This document shows positions 1 to 8,151 of a stretch of DNA of 64,000 nucleotides, in pieces. The position numbers were made by a program, and so were the translations under genes. Under the pieces are notes generated by a model. It worked only from the letters and a program-made list of their open reading frames with translations. It was not told the DNA's origin and ran no database searches. Every line of letters begins with the position of its first letter. The stretch's first letter is position 1. This stretch comes from an uncultured Candidatus Saccharibacteria bacterium (GTDB lineage: Bacteria; Patescibacteriota; Saccharimonadia; Saccharimonadales; Saccharimonadaceae), in NCBI GenBank assembly GCA_938036785.1, contig CALHWE010000013.1, positions 34,466 through 98,465 of the forward strand. Direction: 5' to 3'.

Positions 1-11
1 TATCCCTTCGT

Positions 12-431
12 GTGTCTGCAGAAAACCGAGCAACAGAACCTCCTTATCGGCTCTCTACCAAAGAAAAGGACCAGGCTACTGCAACAATCATTGAGCATAT
101 TATGGGAGGCAAAGCGCGTGACTTAGCCCTTGCCTATGAAGAGGACCGCGCTGCACGACCTATCACACGGGTAGGACTATCAGCTCGAGAAGGTCTGGAA
201 AAAGACCTCGCAAAAGCTATCGACCCACCCCTTGCCGCATTCTATGCCGAGCATGCATTCCTTGCAGAAAAACAAGCCAAAGATAAATTAACAGCAAAGC
301 AAGAAGAAGAGGCCAAAGTTATCGGACAGCGAGAAGCTGATAAGGCCTACGCAGAGCTCAAGGATGAGGAAGTTTCTCGGTTGCTCGGGTATCGTAATGC
401 GCAAGAACTTACTGATTTATCCGAGTTATAA
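12..431 (+). CDS. hypothetical protein, possibly 5'-partial
   Basis: A 139-residue reading from a GTG codon, rich in Glu, Lys and Ala and predicted to be mostly helical. It has no signal peptide or membrane segment, and I recognise no domain. The frame stays open to the left edge of the window, so the true start may lie outside and the coordinate is provisional. No Shine-Dalgarno or -10 box can be judged in the 11 bases available. The charged, low-hydrophobicity composition points to a soluble cytoplasmic protein. The next gene has its own promoter, so the two need not be cotranscribed. Function unknown. Confidence 0.55.
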   Translation: MSAENRATEPPYRLSTKEKDQATATIIEHIMGGKARDLALAYEEDRAARPITRVGLSAREGLEKDLAKAIDPPLAAFYAEHAFLAEKQAKDKLTAKQEEEAKVIGQREADKAYAELKDEEVSRLLGYRNAQELTDLSEL

Positions 432-528
432 GTAGTGTGCAAATAAACACATATCATTGATAGCCCAAACGCCCCCTACTACCATCCAAACAGCAATTAA
501 CCAACAAGCGTCTCATCACCATGCGGTG

Positions 529-534
529 TATACT
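529..534 (+). promoter_or_regulatory. -10 box, leaderless promoter of CHAP gene
   Basis: TATACT lies exactly 6 bases before the ATG at 541. With normal -10 to start-site spacing, transcription would begin at or within a base or two of the A of the start codon. No Shine-Dalgarno is present. Confidence 0.7.
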
Positions 535-540
535 ATACGT

Positions 541-1173
541 ATGAAACGATTATTCCCTCTTAGCCACCGAGCAACCATCATCACCATCTGCCTTGCCCTC
601 CTTCTCGTTATTGGCGGTATTGTTGGCACAGCGATTGGCTGGCGCAAAATTCTTTACAAACTCCAAGGTACGTCGCATGTGGCCACGCTCGATCGTTCGC
701 CAGGGCTAGCTCAGTTTCCTGAGATCAACACACAAGCCCTCAGCCCTACTCGCCGCAAGGTTATCCAGCTTACCCAGGCAGAGTTTGCCGCTCAGCCCGC
801 TGGTACAAAATATAGCCAAGGAGCGCACGAGGCATGGTGTGCCGACTTCGTCAGCTGGACAATGCAGCAAGCTGGTGCGCCGCTCAAGAACCCACACACT
901 GGTAGCTGGCGCATCCCAGGCACCTTTACGCTGCGTGAGTATTACGAGTCAGTAGGCCGCTTCAAGCCAGCCGATAGCGGCTACCAGCCCCGCCCTGGCG
1001 ACGTAGCAATCTACCGCGCTTCGCCCGTCTTTGGTGACCATACACACATTGTCCTGCGCAATGACGATGGCATACTCACCACTGTTGGCGGCAATGAGAA
1101 TAACAAGATACGCGTCTTTGCCAATCAGCAGCGCAACTACACTGGCCTACTTGGCTATGGCGTTACAGAGTAG
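541..1173 (+). CDS. membrane-anchored CHAP-domain peptidoglycan hydrolase
   Basis: A 210-residue protein with an N-terminal membrane segment (about residues 10-33) and an extracellular CHAP (NlpC/P60-like amidase) domain over the C-terminal two thirds. The probable catalytic cysteine sits in AWCADFVSW and the histidine in GDHTHIVL. The RPGDVAIY strand is typical of CHAP folds. Such enzymes cut peptidoglycan peptide cross-links or the muramyl-alanine amide bond. I start it at 541 because an upstream in-frame start at 457 would add a poorly hydrophobic tail and ignore the -10 box six bases before 541. It probably remodels the cell's own wall or helps it attach to a host cell; the latter is inference. 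Confidence 0.8.
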   Translation: MKRLFPLSHRATIITICLALLLVIGGIVGTAIGWRKILYKLQGTSHVATLDRSPGLAQFPEINTQALSPTRRKVIQLTQAEFAAQPAGTKYSQGAHEAWCADFVSWTMQQAGAPLKNPHTGSWRIPGTFTLREYYESVGRFKPADSGYQPRPGDVAIYRASPVFGDHTHIVLRNDDGILTTVGGNENNKIRVFANQQRNYTGLLGYGVTE

Positions 1174-1214
1174 TTATCACTAGGATAACCACAGAGGTTT
1201 GCAGCACTCAGTGG

Positions 1215-1220
1215 TATAAT
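1215..1220 (+). promoter_or_regulatory. -10 box of membrane/DsbA operon
   Basis: TATAAT preceded by TGG (TGGTATAAT), 10 bases before the ATG at 1231. The leader would be about 3-4 bases, so translation is probably leaderless or nearly so. Confidence 0.65.
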
Positions 1221-1230
1221 AAAGACACTG

Positions 1231-1854
1231 ATGAAACATCGCCTTTCTTCGCTACGCCATACTATCCCCACTGCCTCGAGCGGCATTGGTCAGGTGCTGC
1301 GCCAGCCGCGCTATGCGGCAGGAGCGCTAGTTAGCGCGCTCGGCTTTGCCTGGTTGATTTTTCTCTTAACTAACGGTGGATTCTATGGCGCGCTGCTTAT
1401 GTCTCGCTTGCCGCTTGTCGATAAACTTGGCGTCATTGGGACAATGCTCGCGGAGATTGCTCGGCAGGCCGCGACATCACTGACGGGTGCACTGCTTGTG
1501 CTTGTCTCAGTGCTGCAAGGGATATCGCTCACGCTCATTATCTTCACCGCCCGGCACAACAAGCGCAACCAGCAAACCACCCAGCAACTCGGTCTCAGCA
1601 GTATTGCCTCCATCGCGGCGGCAATTGGCCTGGGCTGCGTACCCTGTGGTACATCACTCATTCTCCCCATCGTGGCAGTGTTTTTCTCGGGAGCCGCCGC
1701 CGCTTCGGCCGCGACGGTTGCCAGCACTATTGTGCTTATCATTGCCCTTGGGTTAAGTCTCTTTTCGCTCTATCGATCGGGCCGGATTGCCGCCATCTAC
1801 ATAACATTAGCTCAGCAGGAGGAGCATCATGCAGTCACAACAAACAGGGGTTAG
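1231..1854 (+). CDS. multi-pass membrane protein with CxxC motif
   Basis: A 207-residue protein with about four hydrophobic segments (roughly 30-50, 80-110, 128-165 and 168-185). A CVPCG motif lies at the start of a long hydrophobic stretch. I do not recognise a family; it lacks the layout of VKOR or CcdA. It overlaps the downstream DsbA-like gene by 26 bases, so the two are translated from one message. A membrane CxxC protein coupled to a thioredoxin-fold oxidoreductase suggests a redox partner that recharges the DsbA-like protein. That role is inferred from context and the cysteine pair only. Confidence 0.65.
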   Translation: MKHRLSSLRHTIPTASSGIGQVLRQPRYAAGALVSALGFAWLIFLLTNGGFYGALLMSRLPLVDKLGVIGTMLAEIARQAATSLTGALLVLVSVLQGISLTLIIFTARHNKRNQQTTQQLGLSSIASIAAAIGLGCVPCGTSLILPIVAVFFSGAAAASAATVASTIVLIIALGLSLFSLYRSGRIAAIYITLAQQEEHHAVTTNRG

Positions 1855-2539
1855 CTTGATCCATATCATGCTTGGGATTGTCGTCGTCACAATCATCAGC
1901 CTTTTCGCCTACAATCTCGTCAACCGCCCACCCAACAAGCACATTGGCAAAGGTGAGCCCTGGCAGAGCGCCATGTCGCAGGGCAGCCACACTGCACCCA
2001 ATGTCTTTGTCGACTACACCGACTATTTCTGCTCATTTTGTGCGCAGGTCGAGGCTGCCACGAACACTGCAGACTTCCAGCAGTATATCAAGTCGGGCAA
2101 ACTGCGCTACGAACACCGGATTGTTGCCGTTCTCAAAGATATCGTGCCCAATACCGAACGTGGTGCCGAGGCAGCATTTTGCGCGGCCGACCAACATAAG
2201 TATTGGGAATACACGCACCACATTGTACCCCGCATCAAAGCTGACTACTTCGACAAAGGCATTGGCGTCAAAGGCGTTGCCGTGCCCAAAGAAATTCCAC
2301 TCCTCCCCGTCAGCTATTTCGAAACATCGGCCGAAGCGATTGGACTCAACGTCGAGACCTTCCGCGACTGCGTGACAAACGAGAAACACAAAGACGACAT
2401 CGCCACAAACACCAGCCGCGCTCTCAAACTCGGCGTCACTGGCCTCCCCTACATGATCGTCAACGACTACACCACCAGCGGCTTTGGTGGTGGCGAGCAC
2501 GGACTGAAGACATTGCTCAAGGCAGGTGGGGTGCAATAG
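1829..2539 (+). CDS. DsbA-family thiol-disulfide oxidoreductase, membrane anchored
   Basis: A 236-residue protein with an N-terminal membrane anchor (about residues 10-28) followed by a DsbA/thioredoxin-4 domain. The redox motif CSFC is in YTDYFCSFCAQ, about residues 68-71. The cis-proline loop is GVTGLPYMI near the C terminus, and the central helical insertion is typical of DsbA. It should introduce or isomerise disulfides in exported proteins, of which this window encodes several rich in cysteine. A strong Shine-Dalgarno (AGGAGG) precedes the ATG inside the end of the upstream membrane gene. It ends 3 bases from the convergent corA-like gene. Confidence 0.85.
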   Translation: MQSQQTGVSLIHIMLGIVVVTIISLFAYNLVNRPPNKHIGKGEPWQSAMSQGSHTAPNVFVDYTDYFCSFCAQVEAATNTADFQQYIKSGKLRYEHRIVAVLKDIVPNTERGAEAAFCAADQHKYWEYTHHIVPRIKADYFDKGIGVKGVAVPKEIPLLPVSYFETSAEAIGLNVETFRDCVTNEKHKDDIATNTSRALKLGVTGLPYMIVNDYTTSGFGGGEHGLKTLLKAGGVQ

Positions 2540-2542
2540 CCC

Positions 2543-3457
2543 CTACCGCCGGCGTAAGAAATAATACCCGGTTGCCATGGCGGCAACCACACTCACGGTG
2601 GTAATCTTCCAAAACATCGTTGGGTCATCCGCCCCTGGCACAGGCACATTCATACCATAAAGCCCAGCGATCATCGTTGGGATAGTCAATGCCACCGTGA
2701 TCACCGTTAGTAAGCGGATTGTCTCGTTCAGGCGCGTATCCATCACGGCGCGGTAGCTATCACGCACATTAGTGATGGTGCGCAGAAGCGATTTACAACG
2801 CGCAATCACCTGCTCCAAATCAATCGAGATATCCTCCACATCATCCTTATCGTCCTCTTTGAGGCGGAGACTGCGGTTTGCCATCAAGCGCTCAATCGCC
2901 CAGTTCATTGGCACTAGTGCATTGAGGTAGTCGTTGAGCTTGCGTTCATACTCGGTCAGCGTCACGATATCGCGCGCCCGCAGCGTATGGAGGTCGTCCG
3001 TTGCTGCCCGCATTTGTCGGTTGATCGTTGCCACTCGTCGCTGGTACTGCAGCGACACCGCCTCGATCATTGCCACCACGAGCTCAATCCGCCGTGCCGT
3101 ATTCATCCGCGTTTTGTCGACAAAAGGCTGCCAGAGCCGGCCCAGGCTATCACGCGAAAGTGTCACCACATAGTTTTTGTGAATACCAAATAATATCGGT
3201 GTCGTAAAGTCATTAAAATCATCGTCCGTATCAGGCAAGCGGGCAATCAAATACGTCCACTCATCCTCAAATTCAATACGTGGCACCTCGTGCGGGTCTA
3301 GCGCATCTTTGATGATGTTTTCGTCCATACCAAGCGCCAGGAGCTTGTCGATCTCCTCGCTGCTAGGCTTCTCGCAGCGCAGCCACGACCCAACCCGCAG
3401 CGTATCACGCGGCGTAATCGTCTGATCTGCCTCACTCGAACGAAGATATTGCAACAT
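2543..3457 (-). CDS. corA: CorA-family magnesium/divalent cation channel
   Basis: A 304-residue CorA protein. It has a long acidic and helical cytoplasmic domain and two C-terminal transmembrane helices. The signature YGMN follows the first helix (LYGMNVPVPG), and a short basic tail (RRR) follows the second. CorA pentamers import Mg2+ and sometimes Co2+ or Ni2+ down the membrane potential. A TATACT box lies 10 bases upstream of the ATG, giving a very short leader. The length matches the family. The substrate cannot be told from sequence alone. Confidence 0.88.
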   Translation of the reverse strand: MLQYLRSSEADQTITPRDTLRVGSWLRCEKPSSEEIDKLLALGMDENIIKDALDPHEVPRIEFEDEWTYLIARLPDTDDDFNDFTTPILFGIHKNYVVTLSRDSLGRLWQPFVDKTRMNTARRIELVVAMIEAVSLQYQRRVATINRQMRAATDDLHTLRARDIVTLTEYERKLNDYLNALVPMNWAIERLMANRSLRLKEDDKDDVEDISIDLEQVIARCKSLLRTITNVRDSYRAVMDTRLNETIRLLTVITVALTIPTMIAGLYGMNVPVPGADDPTMFWKITTVSVVAAMATGYYFLRRR

Positions 3458-3562
3458 ACTAGTGATAAGTATACGATGAAGCAGTCATAATTGCAAATAC
3501 TACGTCAATTTCGCTCCCGCGTTCTGCGTCGCATATGAAGTCACAGCAGCGTATCGCAGCAG

Positions 3563-4135
3563 CTATTCACTCACAAACAACTGCTCAAGCACCGCATCAA
3601 CCATAAATCGCATCATCTTTGGTGCGATATCCTCCAGTGCGTCAATCGCTGCCACTACTGTAAAGAGCTCGCTGATTATCTGGTCGGTCGCGCCTGGCCG
3701 TAGTACGCCATCGCGCCGCCACTGCTGCACCTGCTCGGCAAAGAACTCACCACGCATTGCCAGGCTACTGCCCGCTCCTGCTTGCTTCGCATCATCATGG
3801 TAAGCTTGGCGCACCTGCTCGCCAGGCACATCACTCTGCCACTCAGCCAGGATTTTATTACGCCGCGTTGCTTGCGTTGTGGCGCGTAGATAGGCTGCAA
3901 AAGCCGCCCGGGGCTGCGACCAATCGATCCGCCCAACAATCCGGTTCTTTGTCTTTTCGTCCTCCGCACGATACACCGCAAGGAAGAGCTCCAGCTTAGA
4001 CGGATAGAGCAAATACACGCCGCCGACCGCAATACCTGCCACCTGAGCAATCTCCACGATCGATGCTGCCTTGTAGCCATCCTGGGCAAAGACCCGCCGC
4101 GCCGCCTGAATTAGTTTCGCCTGACTGATTGCCAT
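3563..4135 (-). CDS. TetR-family transcriptional regulator
   Basis: A 190-residue protein with an N-terminal helix-turn-helix (about residues 8-50, motif GYKAASIVEIAQVAGIAVGG and the following Tyr-rich helix) and a helical ligand-binding domain. It is transcribed away from the TasA-like/SipW operon and may regulate that operon or itself. The leader between its -10 box (4201-4206) and its ATG holds an imperfect inverted repeat (4155-4176), a plausible autoregulatory operator. The ligand is unknown. It is a distant paralogue of the TetR at 29189. Confidence 0.85.
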   Translation of the reverse strand: MAISQAKLIQAARRVFAQDGYKAASIVEIAQVAGIAVGGVYLLYPSKLELFLAVYRAEDEKTKNRIVGRIDWSQPRAAFAAYLRATTQATRRNKILAEWQSDVPGEQVRQAYHDDAKQAGAGSSLAMRGEFFAEQVQQWRRDGVLRPGATDQIISELFTVVAAIDALEDIAPKMMRFMVDAVLEQLFVSE

Positions 4136-4508
4136 ATCGCTCCGACCTCCGCTCGCGCTATCCTGAACGATAACGCCTCTTTACTTTCTACTCATATTCT
4201 ATTATAGCAGGTTTAGAAACGGCTGTGCAGCGAGACTGGTAATACAGTGTATAGCAACCAGCTCTCTCGCACTGGTCTATAGTAAAAACAGAGGTACAGA
4301 CACGATATATCTATATAAGAAAGATCTGCCACAGTAACCTTTCTCTCGCTGCCCCTGTCATAAATAGAGGAGAAAATTTATTACTACTTCACGAGGCTCT
4401 TGCCAGCAATCGTCGTGCATTCACTTTATATATCCGGCAACGACTCTCTTGTATAACGCTCATGCTTCTGATACACTGATAGCTAATATAACCATAAGGG
4501 GGATTTTT
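4136..4508. other. divergent intergenic region, tetR to TasA-like gene
   Basis: It holds a TATAAT box for tetR on the minus strand (4201-4206), the inverted repeat above, and the leader of the TasA-like gene with an AAGGGGG ribosome-binding site (4496-4502). Between them lies AT-rich sequence with repeated TATA-like stretches around 4305-4325. No gene was seen. Confidence 0.6.
4155..4176. promoter_or_regulatory. imperfect inverted repeat, candidate TetR operator
   Basis: Arms GCGCTATC and GATAACGC flank a 6-base spacer, with seven of eight positions complementary. It lies between the tetR start codon and its -10 box, where TetR operators often sit. Assignment is inference. Confidence 0.35.
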
Positions 4509-5162
4509 ATGATTGCAACTCAAACTGGCCAGGGCAAAAAGCGAATTGGCCTTATCTCAACGGGGATTGTCGGTGCACTACTGGTCGCCTTTACCTTTAC
4601 ACCGACCTTCGCAGGCTTTGCGGCAAGCATCCAAAACACCGTCAACAGCGCTTCAACCGGTACACTCACCATGAAGGAAACATCGGGCACCTACACCTGC
4701 AACAGTACAGATGGCGCTGGTGCAGCGACAAACTCTGCGACCTGCTCTACTATTAACAAATATGGTGGTACAAGCACACCACTTGTTGCTGGTGGGCCAG
4801 CCCAAACAACCAACATTACCCTGCAAAACACCGGAAGCGTAGCCGCAACATCCTTTAGCCTCAATCCTGGCACATGTAGCCAATCGTCTGTCGCTGGTGC
4901 TTCAATGGCGGGCTCGGCAACAGACTTGTGCAGCAAAGTTAAGGTAGCTATCAAATCAGGCAGTAGCACATTCTTTACAGGCACTGCCGCACAATTGCAA
5001 GCAGGCGGTGCGATCGACCTGCTCGCCAAACTCAGCAAAGCAACCATCAATGCAGGCGAGAGCGTGCCGATCACCTTTGAGGTATCACTCGACGCCAGTG
5101 CTGGCCCAACCTACCAAGGCTTGCAGGTCTCGCAACCACTGACGTGGACATTTGGCGCGTAA
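4509..5162 (+). CDS. TasA/camelysin-like secreted protein
   Basis: A 217-residue exported protein. It has a basic N terminus, a hydrophobic signal core (about residues 12-32) and a Thr/Ser/Gly-rich beta-type mature part with the early GTLTMKETSG strand typical of TasA/CalY-like fibre proteins. Two cysteine pairs are visible (CNST...CSTI and GTCSQ...LCSK). Start 4509 is chosen because AAGGGGG lies 6 bases upstream; an upstream in-frame start at 4449 has no such site. It sits 24 bases before a SipW-type signal peptidase, and TasA-like proteins are the classic substrates of SipW. It probably forms an extracellular fibre or surface layer. Exact family membership is inference. Confidence 0.65.
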   Translation: MIATQTGQGKKRIGLISTGIVGALLVAFTFTPTFAGFAASIQNTVNSASTGTLTMKETSGTYTCNSTDGAGAATNSATCSTINKYGGTSTPLVAGGPAQTTNITLQNTGSVAATSFSLNPGTCSQSSVAGASMAGSATDLCSKVKVAIKSGSSTFFTGTAAQLQAGGAIDLLAKLSKATINAGESVPITFEVSLDASAGPTYQGLQVSQPLTWTFGA

Positions 5163-5186
5163 TTCCTCTGGAGCAGGACGATACGC

Positions 5187-6854
5187 ATGCCTCGGCAACG
5201 AATGATTATCATCACCATCCTGAGCCTCTGTCTTGGAGGCTTCGTTGCCGTGATGATAGCACTTGGCATGCGTATCTTTTTCGTCACAACACCGAGCATG
5301 GGCACTGCCGCACCAGTTGGCTCGCTCGTAGTCACGCAGCCAGCTAACAACTACCACCCTGGCGACATCATCACCTTTCAGCGCCATGGCCGGACGTACA
5401 CCCATCGGATTCAGTCTATCACCAACCAGCGTATCCTCACCAAGGGCGACCTCAACCATGCGGCCGACCCACTTCCTATTGAGCACAGCGCCATCATTGG
5501 CAAAGCAATTTTCATCAACCCTTGGCTTGGCTGGGTATGGCTAATGGTGCCATGGGTGGTGATTGGCTGGCTCATCATCCATCTAGCCACCCGCCGGACT
5601 CGCCCAACGTGGCGCTGGTATTATCGGATTATTGGCATGACACTAGTGCTCTGCGCTGTGTCGCTGTGGTTCCATCCATGGATCAACTTTAGCGTGCTCA
5701 GTGTTTTGCCAGCCAATGAAGGCGCCACTATGCACATCGTCAATACCGGAGTGTTCCCAATTGACGCAGTCGGTACAGTGCTCTACCCCGGCCAAGATGC
5801 CACCATTACCGTCTCGGTACAAAATAGCCACGGTCAGTATTTCTTCACACCAACGATTCATTATACGGCATGGGTTATCCTGTGCATTATGCTCATTTGT
5901 CTTATCCCCTTTGGGTTCATGCTCTATGGCCTTCGCCAGCTATCTCGGCCTACCGCGGCAGATAGCTCACCGCAGCCACTGCCCATCACCTCTGTCATTG
6001 TCGCAGCGATTATCACCCTAGTGGGGATATGCTTTATTATCTTTCATAATTTTTATCTAACAAGCGGAGCGTTTTCGGGCACGATCCACAACAGTGCTAA
6101 TACCGCGCGCCCCGTGCTCTACAACTGCACTGATGCCACCAAGCTCACTGCCCCCTCGCAGGCGCTCTTCATCTACGGCATGACATTCTTCGATACTGGC
6201 ACCACCGAGCGCGACCTATCTGGCAATAACAATAAGGGCACCTGGCTGACGCGCACGGCCGCTGCTCATGGTTCACAATCATACGCTTGCCGCCGCGACC
6301 GTGTGCGTAGTACCCTCTTCAAAGATACTTGCCTTGCCTACCCCACACTTGTCGACAACCCCAACCCTTTTACCCTCTCTGTCTGGTTCAATACCAATCA
6401 ATACGGGCTCAATAATGGGCGCATCGCCGGCTTTGCTAGTACACCAGACAATGGTGCCGACCCAAGCTTAGATCGCGTCCTCTTTCTCGACAAGCAAGGG
6501 CGCATTGCCTTTGCAGTGTGGCCCAATGCCACGCGCTCGATCTTCTCACCAGCTGGCAAAAACTACGCCGATGGCAGATGGCACCACGTTGCCGCCTCAC
6601 TCTCACCACAAGGCATGCGTCTCTATGCCGATGGCGCACTGGTTGCTCACGACCCAAGCGTCACGCAGGCCCAAAACTTCCGCGGCTACTGGAAGTTTGG
6701 CTGTGGGCGCTTTAGCGAGTGGCGCAATGGCGATGGCACACCTATTAACAGCACAAACACATTCTTCACTGGCATGATGCAGTTTGGGGCTGTCCACACC
6801 ACCGCGCTGAATGATGCCCAGGTGCAAGAAATCTACCTCGCTGGCACAAAATAA
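5187..6854 (+). CDS. SipW-type signal peptidase I fused to a C-terminal LamG domain
   Basis: A 555-residue protein. Residues 1-110 are an ER-type signal peptidase: membrane segment at about 7-32, catalytic Ser in TPSMG (S37), catalytic His in YTHRI (H73), and the KGD-N box (86-90). Two membrane helices at about 115-160 lead into a short beta region, another helix (about 225-248) and a further helix (about 267-290). Residues 325-555 form a LamG/concanavalin-like domain with the hallmark DGRWHHVAASL and RLYADGALV strands. The peptidase would process the TasA-like protein upstream. A peptidase joined to a glycan- or protein-binding domain is unusual; typical SipW proteins have about 190 residues. 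No sign of frameshift between the parts. Confidence 0.82.
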   Translation: MPRQRMIIITILSLCLGGFVAVMIALGMRIFFVTTPSMGTAAPVGSLVVTQPANNYHPGDIITFQRHGRTYTHRIQSITNQRILTKGDLNHAADPLPIEHSAIIGKAIFINPWLGWVWLMVPWVVIGWLIIHLATRRTRPTWRWYYRIIGMTLVLCAVSLWFHPWINFSVLSVLPANEGATMHIVNTGVFPIDAVGTVLYPGQDATITVSVQNSHGQYFFTPTIHYTAWVILCIMLICLIPFGFMLYGLRQLSRPTAADSSPQPLPITSVIVAAIITLVGICFIIFHNFYLTSGAFSGTIHNSANTARPVLYNCTDATKLTAPSQALFIYGMTFFDTGTTERDLSGNNNKGTWLTRTAAAHGSQSYACRRDRVRSTLFKDTCLAYPTLVDNPNPFTLSVWFNTNQYGLNNGRIAGFASTPDNGADPSLDRVLFLDKQGRIAFAVWPNATRSIFSPAGKNYADGRWHHVAASLSPQGMRLYADGALVAHDPSVTQAQNFRGYWKFGCGRFSEWRNGDGTPINSTNTFFTGMMQFGAVHTTALNDAQVQEIYLAGTK

Positions 6855-6927
6855 CGGACGCAGCGCGACAACATATCTTTAGCTATTACATCGTTTTGCT
6901 CCCATTGCAAGCATCCAGCGCCTGCTA

Positions 6928-6933
6928 TATACT
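6928..6933 (+). promoter_or_regulatory. -10 box, leaderless promoter
   Basis: TATACT exactly 6 bases before the ATG at 6940, with no Shine-Dalgarno. Confidence 0.7.
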
Positions 6934-6939
6934 ATATGC

Positions 6940-7512
6940 ATGAAATACATGTGCAATACACTCGCCAAGCTTCTCACTCTTCTCCGCCATATGTGGCTGC
7001 CACTTATGGTAATTATCCTGCTCATCGTGGCAGGCGTTGGCATAAGCGCTGTCTTGCACGCAGTGCGACCCGAACCACTCTGGACAAATGCGACGAAGGA
7101 GCTCGCGCAGCGAGTAAAGAGCGAGGCTACGCAGTCGCTTGACATTACCCTAAGCCGCGGTGAGTTTATCAACATTGATGGGCCAGGCGGCATTGTCATC
7201 GGCACTATCACCGACCACGCCGCACGTCAGCGTCTGCTTGCTAGCCAGCCGTTTCGCGATTGTGCGTTTGGTTGCACGGGATGGATGGCATATTCGCGGC
7301 TTGGGCGCACATTACCGCTTGATTCTTCAGAGCAGGTGTCTGGCCACACGCGTGCTCTGCTAAGCTCGGCCGCTGCCCCAGATAGCTCGTGTATCATTCG
7401 CTTCCATTATCTTGGGCAAACACTCCCAGATAAACACAGCTCGCCCGACCTAGATATCATCTGTCTCTCACAAAGGACGGGTGCGTTTATATATGAGTTT
7501 CGGGCGGCGTAG
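6940..7512 (+). CDS. membrane-anchored protein of unknown function
   Basis: A 190-residue protein with one strong membrane segment (about residues 17-42) and an extracellular part with four cysteines (FRDCAFGCTG, SSCIIRF, DIICLSQ), suggesting disulfides. I recognise no family. It follows the SipW-LamG gene on the same strand but has its own leaderless promoter. A perfect hairpin (7516-7537) lies directly after the stop codon. Its exported cysteines could be targets of the DsbA-like protein at 1829, which is inference. Confidence 0.65.
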   Translation: MKYMCNTLAKLLTLLRHMWLPLMVIILLIVAGVGISAVLHAVRPEPLWTNATKELAQRVKSEATQSLDITLSRGEFINIDGPGGIVIGTITDHAARQRLLASQPFRDCAFGCTGWMAYSRLGRTLPLDSSEQVSGHTRALLSSAAAPDSSCIIRFHYLGQTLPDKHSSPDLDIICLSQRTGAFIYEFRAA

Positions 7513-7515
7513 CTA

Positions 7516-7537
7516 TGCATCACCATACGGTGATGCA
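7516..7537. terminator. hairpin between convergent genes
   Basis: Perfect 9-base-pair stem (TGCATCACC/GGTGATGCA) with a 4-base loop, just after the stop of the 6940 gene. No clear T-run on either side, so it may be an RNA-stabilising or weak bidirectional terminator. Confidence 0.45.
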
Positions 7538-7572
7538 ATTCAGAGTTATAGAAATTTTGTTACTTAATACCT

Positions 7573-8054
7573 TTAAAGCACTTCATCGCCTTGATCTTGT
7601 GACTCCCAAGAGCGCCGTTCTTCTTCGTCTTTCTGTGTGAGAGATTCAATAAGGTCGTCGTGCTGTTTTTGCCCCTCTGGAGTCATCAATTGTTGGCGCA
7701 TTCTCTCCTCGTAGGCTACTTGTGTCCGAGTAGCGGGGAATACTCGCGGAACATTAATCATTGTTCCTGGGCGAGCACCACGAAGACCGAAAGACACATA
7801 GTCTACTATTGGACCATAAAGAGTTCTCCTCGCTTCTTTGTAGGCGGCTGCCCGTTTCTCCCGCTTTTCTTCCCGCCTTTTTTCCCGCCAGTCTCTAAAA
7901 CGAGAAATGGCCGTTGTCGTTTCAGTTCCTCTTGCCGCCACCACTCCTATGGCGCGTATTCGTTGTTGATCGCCATGCTCAACCGCAGCTTCACCAGCAT
8001 CTATCTGCTCAACATTGCCTGTTAAGGCTCTCTCTCTCTCTCTGAATTTGACAT
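7573..8054 (-). CDS. hypothetical protein, out of frame through an (AG)8 repeat; likely phase-variable
   Basis: Reading from ATG 8054, which has a strong AAGGAGA site 5 bases upstream, the gene enters an AG repeat of eight units within its first ten codons. With eight units it hits a stop after MSNSEREREP. With seven units (or ten) the frame continues for 159 residues through the highly charged open frame ending at 7573. That frame has no ATG of its own; the first usable internal start is GTG 7944. The product is rich in Arg and Glu (a KRREEKREKR stretch) and has no membrane segment. Either this is a contingency gene in its OFF state, or the repeat length is a sequencing error. Function unknown. 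Confidence 0.6.
8028..8043. repeat. dinucleotide repeat (CT)8 / (AG)8
   Basis: Sixteen bases of perfect CT on the plus strand, which is AG in the sense of the minus-strand gene. It lies in codons 4-9 after a good ribosome-binding site and ATG. Loss of one unit restores the downstream frame, the typical geometry of slipped-strand phase variation. Confidence 0.9.
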
Positions 8055-8080
8055 GTGTTCTCCTTATTGTCTAGGATTTT

Positions 8081-8086
8081 ATTGTA
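8081..8086 (-). promoter_or_regulatory. -10 box for the AG-repeat gene
   Basis: TACAAT on the minus strand, 26 bases before the ATG at 8054, leaving room for the AAGGAGA ribosome-binding site. Unlike many genes here, this message would have a leader. Confidence 0.45.
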
Positions 8087-8151
8087 CGAGATATGTGGTA
8101 GTATTGTCAATTATCTACGACGCAAGTCTCAAATTTCACAAGATACAAAAA

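Noticed and set aside
5085..5486. 133-residue minus-strand frame
   Set aside because: Antisense to the TasA-like and SipW genes, no translation signals.
8028..8043. CT repeat as mere low-complexity sequence
   Set aside because: Kept as a finding because loss of one unit restores an open, well-started gene.
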